Positions 8,554 through 18,125 of a DNA stretch of 64,000 nucleotides are shown piece after piece. The notes under the pieces were generated by a model. It made no database searches. It saw only the letters and a list, made by a program, of their open reading frames with translations, and had not been told where the DNA came from. Every line of letters begins with the position of its first letter. Position 1 is the stretch's first letter. The translations under genes were made by a program, and so were the position numbers. Source of the DNA: Avedoeria sp964651245 (lineage in GTDB: Bacteria > Chloroflexota > Anaerolineae > Epilineales > Epilineaceae); NCBI GenBank assembly GCA_964651245.1, contig CAZYVI010000012.1, positions 84,024-148,023 of the forward strand, written 5' to 3'.

Positions 8554-9876
8554 TTAGCGCCCCGCCGCCGCAGCCGTGGCGTCGGGCTTGGGCCAGAGGA
8601 TGTCCCAGGGCGCGCCGAGCGTGGCCGGCAGGTAGATCGCGTGCTCGATCTCGGCCGCGACGTCGGCGATGCTGCGCGCGAACACGCCCGCCTGGCCGGT
8701 GGCGAAGACGAGGTCGCAGGCGCCGTCGATCCGGGCGGTGGCCAGGCCGTCGACGTAGGGCGCGATGCGCACGCCGGGCGCGGTCGGGCTCGGCGGCAGG
8801 CTCAACCGGTGCCAACGGCCACCGGCGTCGCGCGACACGAACAGGCCGAGGCCCCATGCCGACGCCCACACCCAGCCGCCGGCCGGCCCGGTGGCCACCG
8901 CCGGCACGGCCAAGTCGCGGAACGGGGTGCCGGGCGCGGCGCTCGTCTGGCCGTCCGGATAGCCGGTCCAGGTCGTGCCGCCGTCGCGCGACTGGCGCAG
9001 GCCGAAGCGGCCCGCGACGTCGCTGGCCGGCCTGGTGACGGACGGCCGCAGCCCGGCGTAGACGAACGACGTGTCGACCGGGTCGACCGCCACCGCCTGG
9101 ACGGTCCGGCCGCGCAGCTCGGCGTCGCCGACCGGCCGCCAGCGACCCGGCGCCGCCGTGGCCGCGCCGTCGAGCGCCCAGATGCCGTCGCCGTCCTTCG
9201 ACGCCCAGAGCCGCCCGGCGCCGTCGAGCGCCAGGTCCCAGAAGTAGCCGCTGCCGAACGGGTCGTCGTCGGCCGCCAGCGGCTGCCAGGCGCCGTCCGC
9301 CTGCTGCCGCCAGACGACGGCGTGCCCGGCTTCCAGCCCGGCGGCGGCGTCGCTGGCCAGGTCGGTGGCCGCAGCGTATGTCGTCGCTGCGCCGGCCTCG
9401 ACGGCGGTGACCAGCCGGCGGTCGAGGCCGACCGCCCCCAGCGCGCCGTCCGGCGCGGCATGGACGACGCCGCCGGCGCTCAGCCCGGCGGCCAGGAGGC
9501 CGCTGTCGGGCCGGACGGCGATGGCGCGCACGGCCTTGGTCGCGGCGTCGAAGGCGCTCAGCGGCTGCAGCGTCAGCGCGTCGAGCTGGATCGCCCACAC
9601 GGCGTGGTCGGCCTGCACGCTGCCGCCGTCGGTGCGGTACATCGCGGCGTAGAGCCGCTGCCGCCCCGCGGCGCCATCCACCGCCAGCGATTGGGCGGCG
9701 ATGGCCGGCGGCAGCGCGACCTGCTGCCAGCCGCGGCTCGTGCAGGCCGCCAGCGGCGACGCCGGCGCGGCCGCGGCCGGCCCCGCCGGCGCCCACCGGC
9801 CGTGCGCCACCGCCGCGGCGACGACCGCCGCGGCGGCCGCCAGCGCCACCGGCCGCCGCCCGCGCGCGCCCGTCAC
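8554..9876 (-). CDS. Secreted BNR/Asp-box propeller protein with YLP tail
   Basis: This 440-residue protein starts at GTG 9876, which overlaps the stop of the preceding gene (GTGA). The N-terminus is a signal peptide (VTGARGRRPVALAAAAAVVA). The body contains Asp-box motifs (QSRDGGTTWTGYP; SRDAGGRWHRL) and repeated blades like YAAMYRTDGG and LWASKDGDGIWAL, consistent with a BNR/VPS10-type beta-propeller. Near the end sits EHAIYLPATLGAPWDILW. No catalytic residues of a glycosidase are evident, so an enzymatic function should not be assumed. It is probably co-translated with the pentapeptide-repeat membrane protein and presented at the same place on the cell surface. Confidence 0.8.
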   Translation of the reverse strand: MTGARGRRPVALAAAAAVVAAAVAHGRWAPAGPAAAAPASPLAACTSRGWQQVALPPAIAAQSLAVDGAAGRQRLYAAMYRTDGGSVQADHAVWAIQLDALTLQPLSAFDAATKAVRAIAVRPDSGLLAAGLSAGGVVHAAPDGALGAVGLDRRLVTAVEAGAATTYAAATDLASDAAAGLEAGHAVVWRQQADGAWQPLAADDDPFGSGYFWDLALDGAGRLWASKDGDGIWALDGAATAAPGRWRPVGDAELRGRTVQAVAVDPVDTSFVYAGLRPSVTRPASDVAGRFGLRQSRDGGTTWTGYPDGQTSAAPGTPFRDLAVPAVATGPAGGWVWASAWGLGLFVSRDAGGRWHRLSLPPSPTAPGVRIAPYVDGLATARIDGACDLVFATGQAGVFARSIADVAAEIEHAIYLPATLGAPWDILWPKPDATAAAAGR

Positions 9877-12800
9877 GGGCCGACCACGGGGGTGGCGAAT
9901 GGGACGTACGTCGTCGGCGTCACGGTCGGGAAGGCCGGCGTGGCGGACGGTGGGCGGGCGGTGGGCACGAGGCCGGCGGTAGGCGCCGGGGTCGCGCTGG
10001 CCGGCGGCGTCGCCGTCGGGACCGGGACCGGCGTGTCGTACTTCGGGATCGTCCAGAGGCGGTAGGGGCGCGAGGCGTCGATGGCGCCCAGCGTGTAGAC
10101 CGCCACGTAGACCGTCGTGCGGGTGGTCACCACCGGCCAGTCGAAGCGCTCGGTGGCGTCGCCGTCGCGGTTGCGGTAGTTGTACTGGTCGCACGTCACG
10201 GCCGACTTCCACGGGCCGACGATGATGTCGTAGTCCATGTCGTCGGGCGGCCGCATCTCGGAGCGGTACTCGACGCCCGGCTCGAGCTCGAACTTGTAGT
10301 AGTCGCGGCTGCTCGTCGTGTTGCCGGTCAGCGGCGCCACGACCTCCTCGCCGATCCCGACCAGGATCGACGAGAGGCAGCTGTTGTTGAACTGGTAGCT
10401 GTCCTTCATCGGCGTCGGGGTCCGGGTCGGGGTGGCGGTGGCCTTGGGCGTCGCCGTCGGGACCGGCGTCGAGGTGCCGCGGTCGAACATCGTCACCCCG
10501 AGCTCGTACGTGGCGCCGCCGCCGGCCGAGGGGCCGCGGTTGTCGACGGTGACGATCACCTGGCCGTCGCCGCCGGCCTGGAACACGACCTCGGACTCGA
10601 ACGTCAGCGCCGAGGCGTCGTCGCTCCAGCAGCCGAAGGTGTCGTTCCACGGCGTGCAGCTCGTGCCGCCGGGCAGGTCGCCCACCGCCAGGACGGTGTC
10701 GACGCCGCTGGCCAGGCCGCGGGTGAAGACGCGGTACCACCGGCCGCCCTTCACCGGGAAGGTCGCCAGGTCGATGTCGAAGTCGCTGCAGAAGTTGTGG
10801 GTCTGGGTCGCGGCGTTGTCGCCGATGCCCACCAGGATCGGCTTCTGCTGGCCGCGGCTGGTGTCGGGCTCGTAGTCGTCGGGTTCGGCGCAGACGCGCG
10901 AGCCCTCGCCGGGCCGCGGCGTCGGCGGGATCGGCGTTGGAAACGGCGTGTTGGACGGCGCCGGCGTGGGCGTCGGCGCGTCGCCCGGCGTGGCCGACGG
11001 GCCGAGGACGGACGGCTCGGTCGGCAGGATGAGCTGCGGGGTCGGCGTCGGGATCGGCGTCGGCGGCGCCACCTGGTGCCAGTCGCTGCCGACCGCGGTC
11101 TCGCCCGTGGTCAGGTTCTTCACGACGATGGCGTAGTTCGGGCCGACCGGCCACTGGTCGTTGAACGCCACCGGCGCCGAGAACGTGCCGTCGTCCTGGG
11201 CCGTGATCTGGGTGATCGGGATCGCCCGCCACTCCGACGGGGGCAGGTTGGCCTGGCGCTGGGCGATGCCCACCGCCAACGACGCGCCGGGCGTCCAGCC
11301 CTCGCCGCCGATGAGCGGCGCGCGCGGCGCCGAGAGGTCGACGGTGACCGTCCCGCCGGGCGCCTGCGGCGTGCCCTCGAGCTTGGGCGTCACGGCGCGC
11401 AGCTCGCGCGCATCGACGACCGGCGACGCCGGGTCGGCGCTGTTCAGCTGGCCGTAGGCCACGATCGACTGGCCCGGCACGAGCGCCGTCGGGTCGACCT
11501 CGGCGCCGTCGGCCACGACGCGGGTGAGGCCCGGCTGGATCCGGATCGCCGCGCCGTCCTCGAGCGTCACGAGGCCGGTGTCGGCGTCGTAGCTGGCCAG
11601 GACGCCCTCGAACCGGCCCTCGGCGGGGTTGAGGAGCGCCAGCTCCTTGCCGTTGGGCCCGTCGAGGCAGGTCGGGCAGTTGTGCTCGCCGCTGGCGCGC
11701 TCGAGCAGGGCGACCGAGGCGGCCGGCACGCGGTAGACCGTGGCGTGCGGCCGGTCGGCGGCGCGGGCGGTCTCGCTCGGGAAGAAGACGAAGTAGCTGT
11801 CGGCGGTGGCCAGCAGGTGCCGCGCGCAGAAGTCGCGCGGGTTGAGCTGCTGCGCGAACTCCGTCAGCCGGCTGTCGACCGCGGCGACGGACGCAGCGCG
11901 CGTCACGCCGCCGCCGACGCCGGTCGCGCCGGCCGCGGCGTCGGCCAGGTGGCCGACCGGCTGGACGCGGGCCAGGCGGCCGCCGTCGCACATGTCGCGC
12001 TCGGCGAACACCCGGCCGGCGCCGGTCAGGACCGTCGCCAGGCCGAGCACGACGCCGACCGTGGCCAGGCCGAAGCGGCGGTGCTCGAGCTCGGTCAGCG
12101 GACCATGCCGGGCCACGACGCGGCTGCCGCGCAGCTGGCCGATCGCCGCGTTGAGGGCCGGGTAGCGCAGCCGCCAGCCGGCCGGCGGCTGCCAAGCCAC
12201 GAAGCGGATGCACGCCAGCCGGTAGAGCGTCCACAGCGGCACCGTCAGCGCCGCCGCGACGGCGGCCAGGCCCAGCCGGGTCCAGAGGCCGCCGCTGGCC
12301 CACAGCGCGAAGACGGCGCCGAGCCAGCCGCGCACGGGCAGCGAGCGCCCGACGGCGCCGCCGGCCTGCACCGCCGGCGGGATCAGCAGGAAGAAGCCGA
12401 CGAAGAAGGCTGCGAACAGCCCGACGACGACCATCGGCCGCCCCGGCGAGCGCACCGTGTCGCGCAGCAGCCGCTGGGCGAGGAGGTAGCAGCCGAACGG
12501 CACGGCGGCGAACAGCGCCGCCGCCAGCAGGAGCGCGATGAGGATGACCGGGCTGGCCAGGAGCGTCGCCGCCGTCAGGCCCAGCACGTCGACGATGCCG
12601 CTCACCAGGTTGGCGGGGTCGGTGAAGGTGATGAGCCCCGGGTCGTCGAGCTCGAAGCCCGTCACGAAGTAGGCGCGGCGGTAGAGCCAGCCCCAGAACT
12701 GGGCCAAGACCACGAGCGCCAGCCCGAGCCCGATCAGGGTCGCGGGCGTCAGCGCCGGCAGCCATGCCAACGCCCCCCCCTCGGCCCGCGCCGCCGCCCA

Positions 12801-13247
12801 GGCCGCGCCGAGCCGGCCGCCGGCCCCGCCGCCGGCGACGGCGGCGCCCGCGGGCGCGCCGCGCGGCGCCCGGCCGCGGCGCTCGACGTAGGCCGTGCCG
12901 AGGTTGACGCTGTCGACGACGGCGCCCTCGAGCTTGGCCTCGGTGAGGTCGGCGCCGGTCACGTCGGCCCAGGCCAGGTTGACGCGGCCGAGGTCGGCTT
13001 GCCGCAGGTTGGCGCCGCGCAGGACCGACCACCGGGCGTCCGCCTGCCGTAGCACGGTGGCGTGCAGGTCGGCGCCCTCGAGGATCGTCCAGCGCAGGTC
13101 GGCGTTCGTCAGGTCGGCGCGGCTGAGGTCGGCGCCGCGCAGGTTGAGGCTCGAGAGATCCACGCCCCGCAGATCGAGCCCCGAGAGGTCGACCACGCCC
13201 TGGGTCTGCTCGATGCGCTCGATGATCTGTTCGCGCGAAAGGGTCAT
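9873..13247 (-). CDS. Pentapeptide-repeat multi-pass membrane protein with exported PPC-like domains
   Basis: This is a 1124-residue protein. After a short N-terminal helix (MTLSREQIIERIEQTQ), residues 18-115 are pentapeptide repeats of the A(D/N)LxxA kind (LRGADLSRADLTNADLRWTI) that should fold as a quadrilateral beta-helix. Five or six hydrophobic helices follow at about 150-370. The second half lies outside the membrane: a beta domain with DAGAAIRIQPGL-like strands, a Thr/Pro linker, and two copies of a domain beginning DYEPDTSRGQQKPI / KDSYQFNNSCLSSI that resemble bacterial pre-peptidase C-terminal (PPC) domains. It ends in a Thr/Pro tail. I chose the ATG at 13247 because the pentapeptide solenoid begins just after it; upstream ATG codons lie in the promoter gap. 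Function unknown. Confidence 0.8.
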   Translation of the reverse strand: MTLSREQIIERIEQTQGVVDLSGLDLRGVDLSSLNLRGADLSRADLTNADLRWTILEGADLHATVLRQADARWSVLRGANLRQADLGRVNLAWADVTGADLTEAKLEGAVVDSVNLGTAYVERRGRAPRGAPAGAAVAGGGAGGRLGAAWAAARAEGGALAWLPALTPATLIGLGLALVVLAQFWGWLYRRAYFVTGFELDDPGLITFTDPANLVSGIVDVLGLTAATLLASPVILIALLLAAALFAAVPFGCYLLAQRLLRDTVRSPGRPMVVVGLFAAFFVGFFLLIPPAVQAGGAVGRSLPVRGWLGAVFALWASGGLWTRLGLAAVAAALTVPLWTLYRLACIRFVAWQPPAGWRLRYPALNAAIGQLRGSRVVARHGPLTELEHRRFGLATVGVVLGLATVLTGAGRVFAERDMCDGGRLARVQPVGHLADAAAGATGVGGGVTRAASVAAVDSRLTEFAQQLNPRDFCARHLLATADSYFVFFPSETARAADRPHATVYRVPAASVALLERASGEHNCPTCLDGPNGKELALLNPAEGRFEGVLASYDADTGLVTLEDGAAIRIQPGLTRVVADGAEVDPTALVPGQSIVAYGQLNSADPASPVVDARELRAVTPKLEGTPQAPGGTVTVDLSAPRAPLIGGEGWTPGASLAVGIAQRQANLPPSEWRAIPITQITAQDDGTFSAPVAFNDQWPVGPNYAIVVKNLTTGETAVGSDWHQVAPPTPIPTPTPQLILPTEPSVLGPSATPGDAPTPTPAPSNTPFPTPIPPTPRPGEGSRVCAEPDDYEPDTSRGQQKPILVGIGDNAATQTHNFCSDFDIDLATFPVKGGRWYRVFTRGLASGVDTVLAVGDLPGGTSCTPWNDTFGCWSDDASALTFESEVVFQAGGDGQVIVTVDNRGPSAGGGATYELGVTMFDRGTSTPVPTATPKATATPTRTPTPMKDSYQFNNSCLSSILVGIGEEVVAPLTGNTTSSRDYYKFELEPGVEYRSEMRPPDDMDYDIIVGPWKSAVTCDQYNYRNRDGDATERFDWPVVTTRTTVYVAVYTLGAIDASRPYRLWTIPKYDTPVPVPTATPPASATPAPTAGLVPTARPPSATPAFPTVTPTTYVPFATPVVGP

Positions 13248-13293
13248 GGATCCGTTGCCTTTGGCATCGGGGCGGGATGATAGCACACGCTCT

Positions 13294-14907
13294 CTAGCCT
13301 CCCGGCGCCACGAGGCAGCCGCCGGTCATGGCGTCCGGCGGCGTCAGGCCGAGCAGCGCGAGCAGCGTCGGGGCGACGTCGGCCAGCCGGCCGTCGCGCA
13401 GCGCGAACGGCAGCCGGCCGTCGGCGCGCGCGAACGGCGCGCCGACGAGCACGACCGGCACCGGGTTCGTGGTGTGGGCGGTGTGCGGCCCGCCGGTGAC
13501 CGGGTCGACCATCACCTCGGCGTTGCCGTGGTCGGCCGTCACCAGGGCCACGCCGCCGCGCGCCAGGAGCGCCTCGAGCACCCGCCCGAGGGCGGCGTCG
13601 GTGGCCTCGACGGCTTCGATCGCCGCCGCCAGGACGCCGGTGTGCCCGACCATGTCGGGGTTGGCGAAGTTCACGATGAGGAAGTCGTCGACGCCCGCCG
13701 CGAGGCGCGCCACGACGCCGTCGGCCAGCGCCGCGGCGCTCATCGCCGGCTGGAGGTCGTAGGTGGCCACCTTGGGCGACGGCACCAGGAGCCGGTCTTC
13801 GCCCGCGAACGGCGCCTCGCGGCCGCCGTCGAAGAAATACGTCACGTGGGCGTACTTCTCGGTCTCGGCGGCGTGGAACTGCCGCTTGCCGGCGGCGCTC
13901 ACCACCCGGGCCAGCGGCCAGGCCACGTCGTGGGGCGGGAAGGCGACGGCCGCGGTCTGGTCGTCGGCCACCTGGGTCAGGGTGACGACCTCGACCGCCG
14001 GCCGGCGCCGGCGCGCGAAGCCGTCGAATGCCGGCCGCGTCAGCGCGGCGAGCAGCTGCCGCATCCGGTCGGCGCGGAAGTTGAACAGCACGACGACGTC
14101 GCCGTCGGCCAGCGGCCCGACCGGCGCCCCGGCGGCGTCGACGAGGATGGTGGGGGCCAGGAACTCGTCGGTGACGCCCTCGGCGTAGCCGGCCGCGACG
14201 GCCGCCGCGGCCGTCGCGGCCACCGGCCCGTCACCGTCGACGATGGCGCGCCAGGCGCGCTCGGTGCGCTCCCAGCGCTGGTCGCGGTCCATGCCGAAGT
14301 AGCGGCCGCCGATCGTGGCGAAGCGGCCGGCGCCGGCCGCGGCGAAGCGCCGCTCGGCGTCGCGCACGAACGCCGGCGCGCTCTGCGGCGGCGTGTCGCG
14401 GCCGTCGGTGAAGGCGTGGACGAAGGCGCGCTCGACGCCGCGGTCGTGGGCGGCGTGCAGCAGCGCCGCCAGGTGGTCGGTGGAGGCGTGGACGCCGCCG
14501 TCGCCCAGCAGGCCGACGAAGTGGACGGCCGCGCCGCGGGCGCAGGCGCCGTCGAACGCGGCGCGCAGGACGGGGTTGGCGTCGAACGCGCCGGCCGCGG
14601 CCGCGGCGTTGAGGCGGGTCAGGTCCTGGTCGACGACGAAGCCGGCGCCGAGGTTGAGATGGCCGACCTCGCTGTTGCCCATCTGGCCCGGCGGCAGCCC
14701 GACGTCGGCGCCCGACGCGCACAGCTGGGCGCGCGGGTAGCGCGCCACGAGGGCGTCCATGGTGGGCGTGTGGGCGAGCGTCACGGCGTTGCTCGGGCCC
14801 GGCGGCGCCAGGCCCCAGCCGTCGAGGATGATGAGCGCCACCGGGCGGGCGGTCGGGAGGGTGGCGGGGATCGCGTGGGCGGGCGCGGGTTGCGGATCGG
14901 TCGACAT
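13294..14907 (-). CDS. gpmI: 2,3-bisphosphoglycerate-independent phosphoglycerate mutase
   Basis: This 537-residue enzyme interconverts 3- and 2-phosphoglycerate in glycolysis and gluconeogenesis. It belongs to the alkaline-phosphatase superfamily with two metal ions. Visible signatures are the N-terminal VALIILDGWGLAPPG metal-binding motif, MGNSEVGHLNLGAG with the phosphorylated serine at about residue 79, FTDGRDTPPQSAPAF, NFANPDMVGHTG and LVTADHGNAEVM near the C-terminus. The length is slightly above the usual 510-515 because of an N-terminal extension. The start at 14907 has GGAG seven bases upstream. It stands alone, 99 bp downstream of the spermidine-synthase-like gene. Confidence 0.97.
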   Translation of the reverse strand: MSTDPQPAPAHAIPATLPTARPVALIILDGWGLAPPGPSNAVTLAHTPTMDALVARYPRAQLCASGADVGLPPGQMGNSEVGHLNLGAGFVVDQDLTRLNAAAAAGAFDANPVLRAAFDGACARGAAVHFVGLLGDGGVHASTDHLAALLHAAHDRGVERAFVHAFTDGRDTPPQSAPAFVRDAERRFAAAGAGRFATIGGRYFGMDRDQRWERTERAWRAIVDGDGPVAATAAAAVAAGYAEGVTDEFLAPTILVDAAGAPVGPLADGDVVVLFNFRADRMRQLLAALTRPAFDGFARRRRPAVEVVTLTQVADDQTAAVAFPPHDVAWPLARVVSAAGKRQFHAAETEKYAHVTYFFDGGREAPFAGEDRLLVPSPKVATYDLQPAMSAAALADGVVARLAAGVDDFLIVNFANPDMVGHTGVLAAAIEAVEATDAALGRVLEALLARGGVALVTADHGNAEVMVDPVTGGPHTAHTTNPVPVVLVGAPFARADGRLPFALRDGRLADVAPTLLALLGLTPPDAMTGGCLVAPGG

Positions 14908-15006
14908 GGATGGGCTCCGGCGGGCGGCCACAGGATGGTCGAGCGGGGTGAGCGATGGCTGAGGGTCGGGTGAGGCCGGCGTGGACGGCGGTGCGGCGCG
15001 GTCGCG

Positions 15007-16704
15007 TCACGGCCCCCGCAGGGCCCGCCAGGCGTCGGCTGCGGCCAGCCGTTCGACCGGCGCCCGGTCGTCCGTCAGCACCGGCGCGTCCGCCGCGATC
15101 GACGCCGCGCGCCAGCGCCGCGCCAGCGACGCGGCCGCCGCGTGCGCCGGGTCGCCGGCCGGCCAGGCCGCCGCGCGGGCGGCCACGGCGCCGTCGGCGG
15201 GCGCCGCGGCGGCGCCGACGAGCAGCGCATTGTAGGCGTCGGCCGGCGCGATCTGGCCCAACCAGCCGAACGCGGTGGCCATCGTGGCCGCCACGGCCCC
15301 GGCCAAGTGGCCGCTGCCGTCGGCCGTCGGGTCGACGACGTTGGCGGCCACCACGCCGCCCGGCGCCAGGCACGCCCGGGCGGCGGCGAACGCCTCGCGG
15401 CTGGCGAGGTGGAACGGCGGCGTCGGGCCGCGGTAGGCGTCGAGGACGACGAGGTCGTACCCCGGCGGCGGGCAGCGGTGCAGGAACGCGCGCCCGTCGG
15501 CCACGTGGACCCGCAGGCCCGGCACCGCGTCGAGCCAGAGGTGGGCGCGGGCCATGGCCACGACGTCGGGATCGATCTCGACACCGTCGATCGCCACACC
15601 GGGCCAGGCGGCCGCCAGCGCCCGCGCCGCGCTGCCTCCGGCCAGCCCGACGACGAGGGCGCGCCGCACGACGGGCGGCGCCGCGCCCGGGGCCAGCAGC
15701 GGCGCCAGCGCCAGGTCGTCCCAGAGCGCGCCGGTGAACGCGGCGCCGCGGTCGACGACGGACTGGTGGGCGGCGCCCTCGTCGAACCGCAGGTAGCGCC
15801 GGCCGCCGTGCTCGACGACCGCGATGTAGTGCTCGCGGCCCTCGCGCCAGGCGACGAGCCGGCCGCCGGACGGCGCCGCGGCGTGGCCCGCCGGCGGCGC
15901 GCCTCCGGCCCGCCACGCCGCCCAGGCGAAGGCGGCCGCCACGGCGACGACGGCGGCCGCCGCCGCGCGGGCGGCGCGCGGTCGGTGCGCCGCCGGTTCG
16001 CGCGCCAACGCCGCGGCGGCGACGAGCGCCAGCCCGCCGCCCCACGCCGCCAGCGACCGCCGCACCCCCAGCACCGGCAGCGTCCCGAACGCCGCGCCGA
16101 ACGTGCCGACCAGGCTGCCGAGGGTCGAGAGGGCCACGATCCGACCCGCCGCGCCGGCCATGGCGGCCGCGGCGGGCCCGTCCGCGGCCGCCGCCCGGAG
16201 CGGCGCGCCGGCCAGGGCCAGCGGGACGACGGCGCCCAGCAGCACCGTCGGCAGCGCCACCACCAGCGCCGCCGCCACCAGCAGCGGCGCCGCCGCGCCG
16301 ACGTCGAGCGCGACGGCGGCGTCGGCGCCGGCGGCCAGCAGCGCGGTCGGCAGGCGCCAGGCGCCGGCCGTCATCAGCCCCGCCGTGGCGGCGGCGGCCG
16401 CGGCGGCGACGCGGGCCCGGGCCGCCGCGGCGTCGTCCGGGCCGTCGCGCGCGGTGGGCGCCAGCGTGCGCGCCCAGCGGCCGCCGAGCGCGCTGCCGCC
16501 GGCCAGGCCGGCCAGCGTCAGTCCGATGAGCGTGGCCCAGACCGGCGTCGACGATCCGAAGCTCGGCGCCAGGAGGCGCGCGCCGGCGATCTCGAGGGCC
16601 ATCGTGGTCGCGCCGGCGGCGAACGCCAGGGCGCCGGCGACGAAACGGGGCGGGCCGGCTGGCCCGCCCCGTCGTCGTCGCCGAGGCGGCCCGCCCGCCG
16701 TCAC
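15007..16704 (-). CDS. Membrane-fused spermidine-synthase-like methyltransferase-fold protein
   Basis: This is a 565-residue protein. The N-terminal half (about 20-275) has seven or eight Ala/Leu/Val-rich membrane helices, beginning FVAGALAFAAGATTMALEIA and GARLLAPSFGSSTPVWATLI, a pattern typical of the fused membrane/spermidine-synthase family. The C-terminal half is a Rossmann fold of the SpeE type: VGLAGGSAARALAAAWPG, DGVEIDPDVVAMARAHL, VADGRAFL, DLVVLDAYRG. The GTG at 16704 is used because the first membrane helix lies only 20 codons later. The real substrate is unknown, since many such proteins are not proven polyamine synthases. A perfect 12-bp inverted repeat lies inside its first codons. 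Confidence 0.8.
   Translation of the reverse strand: MTAGGPPRRRRRGGPAGPPRFVAGALAFAAGATTMALEIAGARLLAPSFGSSTPVWATLIGLTLAGLAGGSALGGRWARTLAPTARDGPDDAAAARARVAAAAAAATAGLMTAGAWRLPTALLAAGADAAVALDVGAAAPLLVAAALVVALPTVLLGAVVPLALAGAPLRAAAADGPAAAAMAGAAGRIVALSTLGSLVGTFGAAFGTLPVLGVRRSLAAWGGGLALVAAAALAREPAAHRPRAARAAAAAVVAVAAAFAWAAWRAGGAPPAGHAAAPSGGRLVAWREGREHYIAVVEHGGRRYLRFDEGAAHQSVVDRGAAFTGALWDDLALAPLLAPGAAPPVVRRALVVGLAGGSAARALAAAWPGVAIDGVEIDPDVVAMARAHLWLDAVPGLRVHVADGRAFLHRCPPPGYDLVVLDAYRGPTPPFHLASREAFAAARACLAPGGVVAANVVDPTADGSGHLAGAVAATMATAFGWLGQIAPADAYNALLVGAAAAPADGAVAARAAAWPAGDPAHAAAASLARRWRAASIAADAPVLTDDRAPVERLAAADAWRALRGP
16645..16672 (-). repeat. Perfect inverted repeat (12-bp stem, 4-nt loop) within the start of a gene
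   Basis: ACGGGGCGGGCC at 16645-16656 is exactly complementary to 16661-16672 around GGCT. In the minus-strand mRNA it gives a very stable hairpin about 32 nt after the GTG start of the membrane/SpeE-like gene and 77 nt after the clpX stop, followed by GTTTCG. It may act as a partial terminator or attenuator after clpX. The T-run is too short for a confident terminator call. Confidence 0.5.
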
Positions 16705-16748
16705 GACCCGCCCGTCGTGGGCGGCCGGCCGGGCGCCGCGCGAAGCCC

Positions 16749-18113
16749 TCAGGCCGTCTCGATTCCGGCGCCGTCATCCTCGGCGTCGGCGCCGAGGACG
16801 AGCGGGGCGGGCGGCTCGGCCGCGACGCGCTTGGCCGGTCGGCTGCCCGGATCGACCGGCACGCCGGCGCGGGTGAGCAACAGCGGCGCCGAGCCGCCGG
16901 TGACGGTCTCGCCGCGCACGACGCACTTCGTCACGTCGTCGCGCTCGGGGATGTCGAACATCGTCTCGAGCAGCGTGCGCTCGAGGATCGTGCGCAGGCC
17001 GCGCGCCCCGGCCTGCATGCCCAGCGCGCTGGCGGCGATCGCCTTGAGGGCGTCGTCGGTGAACTGCAGCTCGACGCCGTCGAGGGCGAAGAGCTGCTGG
17101 TACTGCCGGATCAGGGCGTTGCGGGGCTCGGTCAGGATCCGCACCAGCATCGCCTCGTCCATCGGGTCGACGCTGACGACGACCGGCAGGCGGCCGACGA
17201 ACTCGGGGATGAGGCCGAACGTCAGCAGGTCGTCGGCCAGCGTGTGCTGCAGGATGCGCGACTCGTCGAGGTCGGCCGCCGTTGCGCCGTCGGCGGGCTG
17301 GAAGCCCAGCGCGCCGGCCCGCAGAACGCGCTTGCGCACGACCTGGTCGAGGCCCGGGAAGGCGCCGCCGCAGATGAACAGGATGTCCGAGGTGTCGAGC
17401 TGCAAGAACTCCTGGTGCGGGTGCTTGCGGCCGCCTTGCGGCGGGATGTGGGCCACCGTGCCCTCGATGATCTTCAACAGCGCCTGCTGGACGCCCTCGC
17501 CCGAGACGTCGCGCGTGATCGACGGGTTGTCGCCGCTCTTGCGGGCGGTCTTGTCGATCTCGTCGATGTAGATGATCCCCTTGCTGGCGCGCTCGAGGTT
17601 GCCGTCGGCGGCCTGGATGAGCCGCAGCAGGATGTTCTCGACGTCCTCGCCCACGTAGCCGGCCTCGGTCAGCGCCGTGGCGTCGGCGATCGTGAATGGG
17701 ACGTCGAGAAGGCGGGCCAGCGTCTGGGCCAACAGCGTCTTGCCGCAGCCGGTGGGGCCGATGAGCAGGATGTTGCTCTTGGCCAGCTCGGTGCCCTCGC
17801 CGGAGGCGTCGGCGTGGTGGATGCGCTTGTAGTGGTTGTAGACCGCGACGGCCAGCACCTTCTTGGCCCGCTCCTGGCCGATCACGTAGGCGTCGAGCCC
17901 ATCGTAGATCTCGCGCGGCGACGGCACGCGCGGCAGGAACAGCTCCGGCGTCTCGGTCTCGCGGGCTTCCTCGTCGGCCAGGATCTCCTTGCAGAGGTCG
18001 ACGCACTCGTCGCAGATGTAGACCGAGTCCGGGCCGGCGATGAGCCGCGTGACCTGGTCCTGCTGGCGCTTGCAGAACGAGCAGAAGTGGGGTTTGGCGC
18101 GCGGCTTGCTCAT
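16749..18113 (-). CDS. clpX: ClpX, ATP-dependent unfoldase subunit of ClpXP
   Basis: This 454-residue AAA+ unfoldase feeds substrates to ClpP. It has an N-terminal zinc-binding domain with C11, C14, C34 and C37; Walker A GPTGCGKT at 119-126; Walker B IIYIDEID at about 180-187; pore loop GYVG at 152-155; and a ClpP-docking loop of LGF type at 269-271 in place of the common IGF. The length is slightly above the usual 410-430, with an acidic, Ala-rich C-terminal extension. It lies 12 bp downstream of clpP, and tig precedes clpP, so this is the classical tig-clpP-clpX operon for nascent-chain folding and proteolysis. Confidence 0.98.
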   Translation of the reverse strand: MSKPRAKPHFCSFCKRQQDQVTRLIAGPDSVYICDECVDLCKEILADEEARETETPELFLPRVPSPREIYDGLDAYVIGQERAKKVLAVAVYNHYKRIHHADASGEGTELAKSNILLIGPTGCGKTLLAQTLARLLDVPFTIADATALTEAGYVGEDVENILLRLIQAADGNLERASKGIIYIDEIDKTARKSGDNPSITRDVSGEGVQQALLKIIEGTVAHIPPQGGRKHPHQEFLQLDTSDILFICGGAFPGLDQVVRKRVLRAGALGFQPADGATAADLDESRILQHTLADDLLTFGLIPEFVGRLPVVVSVDPMDEAMLVRILTEPRNALIRQYQQLFALDGVELQFTDDALKAIAASALGMQAGARGLRTILERTLLETMFDIPERDDVTKCVVRGETVTGGSAPLLLTRAGVPVDPGSRPAKRVAAEPPAPLVLGADAEDDGAGIETA

Positions 18114-18125
18114 CCTCGGCGCGTC

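Noticed and set aside
15007..16704. Annotating this gene as a genuine spermidine synthase (speE)
   Set aside because: The fold matches, but the membrane-fused family has varied or unknown substrates and no polyamine genes (speA/speD) are nearby.
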